Made by a program: the position numbers and the translations under genes. A model generated the notes under the pieces. The model was not told the origin of the DNA and searched no databases. It saw only the letters and a list, made by a program, of their open reading frames with translations. From assembly GCA_023253615.1 (NCBI GenBank), contig JALRFZ010000335.1, forward strand, positions 1-9,333: DNA of 9,333 bases, in the 5' to 3' direction. This DNA is from Verrucomicrobiales bacterium (GTDB taxonomy: Bacteria > Verrucomicrobiota > Verrucomicrobiia > Verrucomicrobiales > DEV007). Below, one piece after another: positions 1-6,226 of this stretch. The stretch's first letter is position 1, and every line of letters starts with the position of its first letter.

Positions 1-41
1 GTTCCGTCGGAGGCCACGGCCAAAAATCGCGGTATCGATGG

Positions 42-105
42 AAAGTAGTCCGGCGCTTTAGCGCGAACGACGCGCGTCACGCGGGCTGAAGCCCAGGACT
101 ACTTT
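42..105. repeat. REP/BIME-like multi-hairpin inverted repeat (element 1)
   Basis: A perfect 10-bp outer inverted repeat (AAAGTAGTCC at 42-51, GGACTACTTT at 96-105) encloses three smaller palindromes. These are GCGCTTTAGCGC at 53-64 (5-bp stem, TT loop), GACGCGCGTC at 69-78, and GGGCTGAAGCCC at 83-94 (5-bp stem, GA loop). Drawn on one strand, it can fold into a multi-arm junction. The first and third hairpins are related and lie in inverted orientation, as in bacterial interspersed mosaic elements. A related pair occurs near 5367-5417. The element ends 44 nt before the ATG of the large cytochrome gene. The pairing is seen directly; classification as a REP/BIME (possibly mobilised by a RAYT transposase elsewhere) is inference. 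No transposase is in the window. Confidence 0.7.
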
Positions 106-149
106 TTCCCCGCCACTGGCAGATCCGCCGTTTCGTGCCACCTTTGCCG

Positions 150-3100
150 ATGCGGAAAATCCCCCTGTTCCTCCTCGCCCTTTCCCTAACCCCGGCCCTC
201 CCGGCCGAGGAGCTGCCCGTGATCTTTTCGGACGATTTCTCGAAAGGCGCGGAAGCGTGGACGCCGACCGACGCGAAGGCGTGGCAGATCATGGACCACG
301 ACGGCAATCCCGCTTTCGAAATCCTGGGCGGCTCGAAGTACACCCCACCCCACCGCAGCCCGGAGAACATCGCGATCCGCGAGGGCGGCTTTGTCGGCGA
401 CTTCGTCTTCACCGCCCGCGTCTTGACCAAACAGACCTCGCGCGGTCACCGCGACATGTGCGTCGTCTTCGGCTACCAGGATCCGGCGAATTTCTACTAC
501 GTCCACCTCGGCGAAAAGACCGACCCGCATTCGAACCAGATCTTCCTCGTCAACAACGCCCCGCGCGTCGCCATCTCCGAGCAGGCGAGCGAGGGCACGC
601 CTTGGAATGACGCCACCTGGCACCAGGTGAAAATCGTCCGCACCGTCGCGACGGGCCTCATCGAGATCTACTTCGACGACATGGAAAAACCGACCCACGT
701 CGCCCACGACAAGACCTTCGCCTGGGGTCGCATCGGCATCGGCACCTTCGATGACAAGGGACTCTGGGACGACGTCGAGGTCCGCGGAGTCGCGGTCGAG
801 CCTCCCGTGGCGGTTTTGTCAGGGGGCCATCCCGATCCGAAGGGACTCACCTACACGAAGTGGACGCCCGGATTCGAGGTGCCCGACCCCGTCGCGATCA
901 GCTTCGATCCCCAGGGCCGCGCCTATGTCACCCAGACGATGCGCCGCAAGGCCAACGACCTCGACATCCGCGACAACACCGACTGGATCCCGGATGATCT
1001 CAGCTTCACCTCGGCCGAGGAGAAGGAGGCTTTCTACCGCCAACAGTTCACGCCGGAGAACAGCGCCCTCAACGCGAAGCGGGTCAAGGACTTCACCGGC
1101 GACGGGATCCACGACGTGCGCGACCTCACCGCCCTGAGCGAACGCGTCCACCTCATCGAGGACACCGACGGCGATGGACTCGCCGACTCGACCAAGGTCT
1201 ACGCCGGGCAGCTCGACCACCTCATCGGCGGCGTCGCCGGGGGCGTGCTCTGGCACGAGGGCGAAGTCTTCGTCTCTCCCGTGCCCGAGCTCGTGAAATT
1301 CCGCGACACGGACGGCGACGGCAACGCGGACAAAAAAAAGGTGGTCGTGTCAGGATTCGGAGTCCACCTCGCTTATGCCGGCCACGACATGCACGGGCTC
1401 TTTCTTGGTCCCGATGGCCGCGTCTACTGGTCGATCGGCGACAAGGGCATCCGCGTGAAAACCCCCGACGGTCTCGACTACCGCTTTCCTCACCAGGGCG
1501 GCCTGATGCGCTGCGAGCCCGACGGCTTGAACTTCGAAGTCTTCGCCCACGGCCAGCGCAACATCCAGGAGATCAGCTTCGACCAATACGGCAACTTCTT
1601 CGGGGTCGACAACGACGCCGACTTCGAGGGCGAGAAAGAGCGCCTCGTCTTCATCGAACAATACGGCGACCTCGGCTGGCGTTCGCACTGGCAATACCTG
1701 CGCAACGACTACAATCCGTGGGATGACGACCTCATGCACAAACCCTGGCACGAGGCCCAGCCCCGCTGGTTCACCCCGACGATCGGACTCTACGAGAACG
1801 GCCCCGCCGGCTTCAAGTTCAATCCCGGCACCGCACTCGGTCCGGAGTATGAGAACTACTTCTTCCTCACGAGCGCCCCGAACGGCCAGCAGTGGGCCTT
1901 CCGCGTCGTGCCGGAGAACGATTCGTGGGCAATGCGCGACGATCACCGCATCGGCGACGGCATCCCCATCGTGGGGCTCCAGTTCTCGCCCGACGGCGCC
2001 CTCTGCGGCGTCGACTGGGGCGGCGGCTATCCCATGAACGAGAAAGGCGCGATCTGGCGCATCGATGTGGCGAAGGAAAAACAGCATCCGCTACGCGAGG
2101 AAACGAAGACGCTCATCGCCGCGGACTTCGGCAAAGAGGGTTTGGTCGAGCTTTCAACCCTCTTGGGTCACGCGGATCAACGCGTGCGGATGAAGGCGCA
2201 GTTCGAGCTGGTGAAGCGCGGTGCTCTTGCCGAACTCAAGGCAGTCGCTGCAAAGACCGAAGCCCCGCAGCTCGCCCGTATCCACGCGATCTGGGGGATT
2301 GGACAACTCCTCCGGCAGGAAAAAGTCGAGGACGCGACGCTCGCCGCGCGCTTCTCCGACCCCGATCCCGAAGTCCGCGCCCAGGCGATCCGGACGGTGA
2401 CGGATCGTCATGGCCGTTTGTTAGGTCTCGACGTCATCCCCGCTCCCGCGGGTGCAAGCCACCCGTTGACGGCGGCCCTGCTTCCCCTGCTCGAAGATCC
2501 CTCGCAGCGCGTCCGCATCCAGGCCCTCCTCGGACTCGGCCGTCTCCGCGATGCCGCGGCGACGGACGCGATCGTGAAACTGCTCGCGCGCAAGGAACAC
2601 GTCGTGAGCCTGACCGCCCTCCGCCACGCCGGAACCATCGCCCTCGCCGGAGCCGCGCCGACGGAGCGCATCGCCGCCCTCGCGAAACACGAATCGCTCT
2701 TCGTCCGCACCTGCGCCTCGCTCGCGCTCGGCCGCCGCAGCGACCCCGCGATCGCCGCCTTCCTCGACGATGCCGACGCCATCCTCGCCGCCGATGTCGC
2801 CCGCGCGATCCACGACGATTGGATGATTCCGGACGCTCTCGACGATCTCGCCGCCCGCCTCGGCAAGCACCGCGAGCACGAGGGGTTCACCCGTCGCGCC
2901 CTCAACGCGAACCACCGCCTCGGCACCCCCGAAGCGGCTGCCCGCGTCGTCGCCTTCGTCGCCGCCGGGGAAGCCCCGCAGCGCCTCATCGAAGCCGGAC
3001 TCGAATCACTCGTAAATTGGACGAAACCGCTCGACCTCGATCTCGTCTCCGGCCAATACCGCCCCCTGCCCGAACGGGATCCCGCGGTCCTTGCCGCAGC

Positions 3101-4103
3101 GCTGAAGCCGCATCTCAATGAACTGCTCACGGCCGAGGTCTCCAAGGTCCGCTCCACCGCGATGGAGTTGGCCACTTCCTTGGAGATCCCCATCGCCAAC
3201 GAAACCCTGCTCGCCGTGTTCAACAATCCCGAAGCCGAGGGCCCGCTCCGCGCCACCGCCCTGCGCTCCCTCGCCGCCCAGGAGGCGCCCGGGCTCGACG
3301 ACCTCGTCGGCGACGCCCTCGCTGCGAAGGACGACGCCCTCCGCATCGCCGGACTCGATCTCCTCGCGAAATCGGCCCCTGACAAAGCCACCACGGAGAT
3401 CACCCGCCGCCTCGAATCGAAATCATCCGTCGCGGTGAAGCAGCATGCGGTGCGCACCCTGCCGTCCGTCAAAGCGGCCGAACCGATGCTCGCGTTGTTC
3501 GCGAAACTCGAAGCAGGCGAGATCGAGCCCGCCCTGCAGCTCGACGTCTTCGAGGCGGCGAAGGATCCCGCCTTCGCCGAACATCCCAAGCTCGCCGCGG
3601 CCGTGCTCTCGATGGAGACGGGCTGGCAGACCGCAGCCGCGGCGGATCCGCTCGCGCCCTTCCGCCTCGCCCTCGAGGGTGGCGATCCGGCACGGGGCAA
3701 GTCCGTCCTCCTCAACCACCCGGCCGGACAATGCACCGCCTGCCACAAGATCGCCGACGGGGCCGGCAGCAATGTGGGCCCGAACCTGAAGGACATCGGC
3801 AAGAAGAAGGACCGGCTTTATCTCCTGCAAAGTCTCGTCGATCCGCAGTCCTTCGTCGCGCCGGGTTACGGCAACATCGCCCTGACGATGAAGGACGGCA
3901 GCTCGATCGCGGGACAGTTCCTCGCCGAAAAGAACGGCAAGGTCTCGCTGCGCGACGCCGAAGGGAAGGAGATCGTCGTCGCGTCCGACACCATCCAAGA
4001 GCGCACCCCGGTGATCTCGACGATGCCGCCGATGGGGTTTATCCTGCAGAAGGGCGAGATCCGGGATCTGGTGGCGTATTTGGCGGGGTTGAAGGGGAAG
4101 TGA
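150..4103 (+). CDS. PVC-type secreted c-type cytochrome: beta-propeller dehydrogenase-like, HEAT-repeat and CxxCH heme domains
   Basis: This is a 1,317-residue exported protein. Residues 1 to about 20 form a signal peptide (basic MRK, hydrophobic core, ALPAEE). Residues 24-215 are a jelly-roll, LamG/DUF1080-like domain that could bind carbohydrate. Residues 241-640 resemble the TIGR02604-type "putative membrane-bound dehydrogenase" propeller (for example GLFLGPDGRVYWSIGDKG). They carry three calcium-loop-like stretches: DFTGDGIHD at 314, DTDGDGLAD at 338 and DTDGDGNAD at 386. Residues 660-1150 are Ala/Leu-rich helical HEAT-like repeats. Residues 1180-1317 form the TIGR02603-type heme domain: CTACH with Cys1195, Cys1198 and His1199, and Met1292 or Met1295 (MPPM) as possible distal ligand. 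It probably passes electrons from a periplasmic substrate, perhaps a sugar, to a respiratory chain; the substrate is unknown. The ATG at 150 is preferred because the signal peptide begins there; an in-frame GTG lies at 135. No Shine-Dalgarno sequence is visible. Confidence 0.93.
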   Translation: MRKIPLFLLALSLTPALPAEELPVIFSDDFSKGAEAWTPTDAKAWQIMDHDGNPAFEILGGSKYTPPHRSPENIAIREGGFVGDFVFTARVLTKQTSRGHRDMCVVFGYQDPANFYYVHLGEKTDPHSNQIFLVNNAPRVAISEQASEGTPWNDATWHQVKIVRTVATGLIEIYFDDMEKPTHVAHDKTFAWGRIGIGTFDDKGLWDDVEVRGVAVEPPVAVLSGGHPDPKGLTYTKWTPGFEVPDPVAISFDPQGRAYVTQTMRRKANDLDIRDNTDWIPDDLSFTSAEEKEAFYRQQFTPENSALNAKRVKDFTGDGIHDVRDLTALSERVHLIEDTDGDGLADSTKVYAGQLDHLIGGVAGGVLWHEGEVFVSPVPELVKFRDTDGDGNADKKKVVVSGFGVHLAYAGHDMHGLFLGPDGRVYWSIGDKGIRVKTPDGLDYRFPHQGGLMRCEPDGLNFEVFAHGQRNIQEISFDQYGNFFGVDNDADFEGEKERLVFIEQYGDLGWRSHWQYLRNDYNPWDDDLMHKPWHEAQPRWFTPTIGLYENGPAGFKFNPGTALGPEYENYFFLTSAPNGQQWAFRVVPENDSWAMRDDHRIGDGIPIVGLQFSPDGALCGVDWGGGYPMNEKGAIWRIDVAKEKQHPLREETKTLIAADFGKEGLVELSTLLGHADQRVRMKAQFELVKRGALAELKAVAAKTEAPQLARIHAIWGIGQLLRQEKVEDATLAARFSDPDPEVRAQAIRTVTDRHGRLLGLDVIPAPAGASHPLTAALLPLLEDPSQRVRIQALLGLGRLRDAAATDAIVKLLARKEHVVSLTALRHAGTIALAGAAPTERIAALAKHESLFVRTCASLALGRRSDPAIAAFLDDADAILAADVARAIHDDWMIPDALDDLAARLGKHREHEGFTRRALNANHRLGTPEAAARVVAFVAAGEAPQRLIEAGLESLVNWTKPLDLDLVSGQYRPLPERDPAVLAAALKPHLNELLTAEVSKVRSTAMELATSLEIPIANETLLAVFNNPEAEGPLRATALRSLAAQEAPGLDDLVGDALAAKDDALRIAGLDLLAKSAPDKATTEITRRLESKSSVAVKQHAVRTLPSVKAAEPMLALFAKLEAGEIEPALQLDVFEAAKDPAFAEHPKLAAAVLSMETGWQTAAAADPLAPFRLALEGGDPARGKSVLLNHPAGQCTACHKIADGAGSNVGPNLKDIGKKKDRLYLLQSLVDPQSFVAPGYGNIALTMKDGSSIAGQFLAEKNGKVSLRDAEGKEIVVASDTIQERTPVISTMPPMGFILQKGEIRDLVAYLAGLKGK

Positions 4104-4190
4104 GGCTTTAAGCGGCATTGGCTCGAAGGTCCAGGACAAATTCTTCTTGCGACATTCTCTGGCTTCGCGTGAAATCGCCGAAGGTTCCGA

Positions 4191-4850
4191 ATGAGCAAAG
4201 TGCGATTTGAGAGGATCTCTGGGATAATTCGCCATCCATCGACAAGAGGTGCCTGGCCCATGGCAATTGGCATGCCTGTCGCAGATCTCATTCTTCAAGC
4301 GCTGACTGTTTCGAGATGGGGATCTCCGATCATCGCAGCGCTACCCACTTTTTGCACCTTTCCACTATTGGCCACACTCCCGGGTGCGTTGCTTCTTCCT
4401 TACTGGTTCTTGAATCAACGCCATCGCAAGGTTGCCTTTGCCTGGTGGTTGATCTGCATCATCCACGTGCCACTCGCGATGGGAGCAGTGGTCTGGGGCG
4501 AATCCATTCGTTCCGATGCCTTTCACGATCTCGCCGCACGAAGCAAGGAGTTGATCTGTGCAATCAAGCGTTACGAGATTGACGAAGGGCGAGCACCGGA
4601 TTCGCTGGAACATCTGGTGCCGAATTACCTTCCGTCCGTTCCCGGCACCGGGATACGGGCATACCCGGAATTCAGGTTCCTCTCCGGCGAAGAAGCAAAA
4701 GGATTCGAAGGGAACCCTTGGATCGTCTGTGTTGACTGCTTCACGGGAAGCTTCGACACCTTTTATTACTTCCCGCTACAGAATTACCCGCAGAACGGCT
4801 ACGGCGGCAGCTTTGAACGAATGGGGGATTGGGCCTACCTGCATGAGTAA
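4191..4850 (+). CDS. Hypothetical membrane protein with pseudopilin-like C-terminal half
   Basis: A 219-residue protein not recognised as a named family. Two hydrophobic stretches (about residues 46-75, possibly a hairpin, and 82-103) predict membrane insertion. The remainder should be on the outer face. Residues 115-155 (AARSKELICAIKRYEIDEGR..DSLEHLVPNYLPSVPGTG) look like the part of type II secretion pseudopilins after the N-terminal helix, where a helix with YxxxxGRxPxSLxxLVPxYLPxVP is typical. No prepilin peptidase site is present, so it is not itself a pseudopilin. The end is aromatic and glycine-rich and contains CVDC (residues 180-183), which could form a disulfide. The start has GAAGG six bases upstream, the clearest Shine-Dalgarno-like site in the window. 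An in-frame ATG at 4260 is an alternative. Base composition is visibly less GC-rich than its neighbours, which may mark a later acquisition. Function unknown. Confidence 0.8.
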   Translation: MSKVRFERISGIIRHPSTRGAWPMAIGMPVADLILQALTVSRWGSPIIAALPTFCTFPLLATLPGALLLPYWFLNQRHRKVAFAWWLICIIHVPLAMGAVVWGESIRSDAFHDLAARSKELICAIKRYEIDEGRAPDSLEHLVPNYLPSVPGTGIRAYPEFRFLSGEEAKGFEGNPWIVCVDCFTGSFDTFYYFPLQNYPQNGYGGSFERMGDWAYLHE

Positions 4851-4856
4851 GTTCCC

Positions 4857-5303
4857 TCACTTCACCGCCTTGAAATAAATCCAGTGCTCCTCCTCGCCGG
4901 GCAGGCGCATGCGGATGCCGGTGTCGGCGCGGCTCCACGTCACAATCTCGCCGTCGGCAAATTTCAGGACGACGGTCCCTGCGGCGGGTTTCTCGATCAC
5001 CTCGTAGGCGACCGCCTCGCCGGTGCCGTTGCGCATGCGGCGCATCTCGGTGGCGGTGAACTCGACCTCGACGCCCTCAAACTGCGTCAGGAGGAGGCGC
5101 GAGACGCCCTTCTGGAGCCCGGTGACGAGTTCCTTCAAAAAGCCTTCGCCGGGATTCGCGGCCGGCTGGTCCTGTCCGGCGGTCAGGTTCGCGATGGTCG
5201 TCTCGCGGTCGAGCGTCCATTTCCCGATGAGAAAACTGCGCCCGCAGCCGCTGAGAGTGGTGGCAAGGAGGGCGAGGAGAGCAAAGCGGAGGAGCGGTTT
5301 CAC
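4857..5303 (-). CDS. Small lipoprotein, lipocalin-like GxW start (hypothetical)
   Basis: A 148-residue protein starting at GTG (5303). Its N-terminus is a lipoprotein signal: a basic MKPLLR, a hydrophobic run, and lipobox LSGC with Cys20 as the lipidated residue. The mature protein begins CGRSFLIGKWTLDRE. The GKW motif soon after the cysteine resembles the GxW opening of lipocalin-like domains of secreted Bacteroidota and Verrucomicrobiota proteins. A central helical part (about 53-75) is followed by beta-strand-like segments (VEVEFTATEMRR, VAYEVIEK, GTVVLKFADGEIVTWSR, GIRMRLP..EHWIYFKAV), consistent with a small beta-barrel. It is transcribed away from the secreted-protein gene at 5493 and converges with the membrane-protein gene, whose stop lies 6 nt from its own. 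A strong promoter candidate sits directly upstream. No enzymatic motif is visible; the role is unknown. Confidence 0.85.
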   Translation of the reverse strand: MKPLLRFALLALLATTLSGCGRSFLIGKWTLDRETTIANLTAGQDQPAANPGEGFLKELVTGLQKGVSRLLLTQFEGVEVEFTATEMRRMRNGTGEAVAYEVIEKPAAGTVVLKFADGEIVTWSRADTGIRMRLPGEEEHWIYFKAVK

Positions 5304-5309
5304 GAGGTC

Positions 5310-5339
5310 AGATTAGCCGGGACCCGCCCCGGATGTCAA
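5310..5339 (-). promoter_or_regulatory. Sigma70-like promoter for the lipoprotein gene, predicted leaderless
   Basis: On the minus strand there is a perfect TTGACA (5334-5339), an 18-nt spacer and TAATCT (5310-5315), which keeps the three most conserved -10 bases (TAnnnT). The -10 box ends 6 nt before the GTG start, so transcription would begin at or next to the start codon. The spacer contains an inverted repeat, CCGGG/CCCGG (5317-5321 and 5328-5332), which could be an operator. Matching is by eye; no transcription data are available. Confidence 0.5.
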
Positions 5340-5347
5340 CGATTGGC

Positions 5348-5359
5348 TGCCTCGAGGCA
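5348..5359. repeat. 12-nt perfect palindrome TGCCTCGAGGCA
   Basis: The sequence equals its own reverse complement over 12 bases. It lies in the divergent intergenic region between the lipoprotein promoter and the hairpin pair at 5367-5417. It could be an extra arm of that repeat or a dimeric protein site; nothing distinguishes these. Confidence 0.45.
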
Positions 5360-5366
5360 ATGTGGT

Positions 5367-5417
5367 TTCGGCTTCAGCCGAATCCCGGGGCATCAGCCTG
5401 CGACTGAAGTCGCAGGC
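5367..5417. repeat. REP/BIME-like inverted hairpin pair (element 2)
   Basis: There are two perfect hairpins. The first (5367-5382) has a 7-bp stem around TC (core CGGCTTCAGCCG). The second (5396-5417) has a 10-bp stem around GA (core CGACTGAAGTCG). A short ATGT/ACAT complementarity flanks the pair (5360-5363 and 5418-5421). The two cores lie in inverted orientation 20 nt apart, almost the same arrangement as the GCGCTTTAGCGC and GGGCTGAAGCCC hairpins at 53-64 and 83-94 (18 nt apart). The pair occupies a 189-bp region between divergent genes, a common site for REP elements. No T-run follows either stem, so these are not intrinsic terminators. Confidence 0.7.
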
Positions 5418-5492
5418 ACATGGGGGAGCCACGGGATCGAGACTTGCAACCACGCCCGTTTTGCGGTGTTCTTCTCATGTGGTGCCCGTGGC

Positions 5493-6173
5493 ATGAAAAC
5501 CCTCCTCCGGTTGCTCCCCCTTGCTTTGCTTTCCTCCGCCTCGGCGCAGGAGACCCCTCCCGTGCCTGACGACGTGGCTCCGGTCGGGGTCGCGACGGAG
5601 GACTTCACCGCCTTGAAGGGGCAATCGCCTTTCCTGCGCTCGCTGAACCTGAGCGATTCCCTCGTCCTCACCGGCTTCGCCGATGTCGAGGGAGAACGGG
5701 TCGCCACGATCATGAACAAGGAGACGAAACAGACCTACGTCGTCTCCAGCCAGATCAATTCACAGGGCTGGAAAATGGTCGACCTGAAGACCGACGCCGA
5801 TCTCGAGAAAGTCGCGGCCAAGGTGGCGGTCGATGGCGGCGAGGTCGTGACGGTGCGCTATGCCGACATCGCCCTCAAGAACGGTGAAGCCAAACCCGCG
5901 CCCGGCCCCTCGACCGAGACGAACGGCAGCCCCACGGCGATCATGGAGGCGCGACGCGCCCGCTTCGGCGGTCCTGGCGGCCCACGGGGTCCCGGCATGG
6001 GCGGCCCGCCGCCGGAGATCCGCGAGAAGATGGAGAAACTCTCCGACGATCAGCGCGAAAAACTTTTCAACAAGATGAGGGAGCTGCGCGAAAAGAGCCC
6101 CGACATGTCCTGGGAAGAGCGCGGCAAGGTCTTCAACGAGGCGCTCGACAAGATGCTGGATAAAAAGAAATGA
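5493..6173 (+). CDS. Secreted protein with Spy/CpxP-like charged helical C-terminus (hypothetical)
   Basis: A 226-residue exported protein. The signal peptide MKTLLRLLPLALLSSASA is probably cleaved at ASA|QE (after residue 18). This fixes the ATG at 5493, although the frame stays open upstream across the antisense of the lipoprotein gene. Residues 34-130 form a compact beta-rich domain (SLVLTGFADVEGERVATIMNK, KQTYVVSSQIN, GWKMVDLK, GGEVVTVRYADIAL) that loosely recalls GspC/PilP-type periplasmic domains; this comparison is tentative. Residues 135-174 are a Pro/Gly-rich linker (GGPGGPRGPGMGGPPP). Residues 175-226 are a highly charged helical region whose LSDDQREKLFNKMRELREK resembles the LTxxQ motif of Spy/CpxP periplasmic chaperone-like proteins. 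The role is unknown, probably in the periplasm. A weak hairpin follows the stop. Confidence 0.85.
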   Translation: MKTLLRLLPLALLSSASAQETPPVPDDVAPVGVATEDFTALKGQSPFLRSLNLSDSLVLTGFADVEGERVATIMNKETKQTYVVSSQINSQGWKMVDLKTDADLEKVAAKVAVDGGEVVTVRYADIALKNGEAKPAPGPSTETNGSPTAIMEARRARFGGPGGPRGPGMGGPPPEIREKMEKLSDDQREKLFNKMRELREKSPDMSWEERGKVFNEALDKMLDKKK

Positions 6174-6177
6174 GCGA

Positions 6178-6194
6178 CCGTCGGAGACGGGTTT
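6178..6194 (+). terminator. Weak terminator candidate after the secreted-protein gene
   Basis: CCGTC (6178-6182) and GACGG (6186-6190) can form a 5-bp stem with a GGA loop, followed by G and only three T residues. It begins 5 nt after the stop codon. The short stem and short T-run make it a marginal intrinsic terminator. Confidence 0.25.
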
Positions 6195-6223
6195 GAATTC
6201 TCACGGGCAATCCTTTAGATTGC
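6193..6223 (+). promoter_or_regulatory. Candidate promoter and hairpin directly before the Uma2 gene, predicted leaderless
   Basis: TTGAAT (6193-6198), a 17-nt spacer and TAGATT (6216-6221) form a sigma70-like pair whose -10 box ends 5 nt before the ATG at 6227. No Shine-Dalgarno sequence exists, so a leaderless message is predicted. A 6-bp inverted repeat, GCAATC (6207-6212) and GATTGC (6218-6223), overlaps the -10 box and could be an operator or a hairpin. Both hexamers match consensus at only four of six positions. Confidence 0.35.
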
Positions 6224-6226
6224 AAT

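Noticed and set aside
1..41. Tail of an upstream gene or regulatory site
   Set aside because: No frame with a convincing protein or clear motif can be seen in so short a stretch.
42..105. tRNA-like cloverleaf
   Set aside because: The arm number is suggestive, but there is no T-loop GTTCRA, no anticodon loop of 7 nt, and the inner loops are only 2 nt.
1892..3121. 409-codon open frame on + within the cytochrome gene
   Set aside because: Its translation is Arg/Pro-rich with no domain pattern, typical of an alternate frame in high-GC DNA, and it lies wholly inside a well-supported gene.
2408..3802. 464-codon open frame on - antisense to the cytochrome gene
   Set aside because: It is Ala/Ser/Arg-rich without recognisable motifs; the sense frame has clear HEAT and heme domains over the same bases.
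4147..4175. Promoter-like TTGCGA, 17 nt, TGAAAT before the membrane-protein gene
   Set aside because: Each box matches consensus at only four of six positions and the -10 lacks the conserved A at position two.
4884..5492. Upstream extension of the secreted-protein frame to 4884
   Set aside because: It would run antisense through the lipoprotein gene and hide the signal peptide that begins at 5493.
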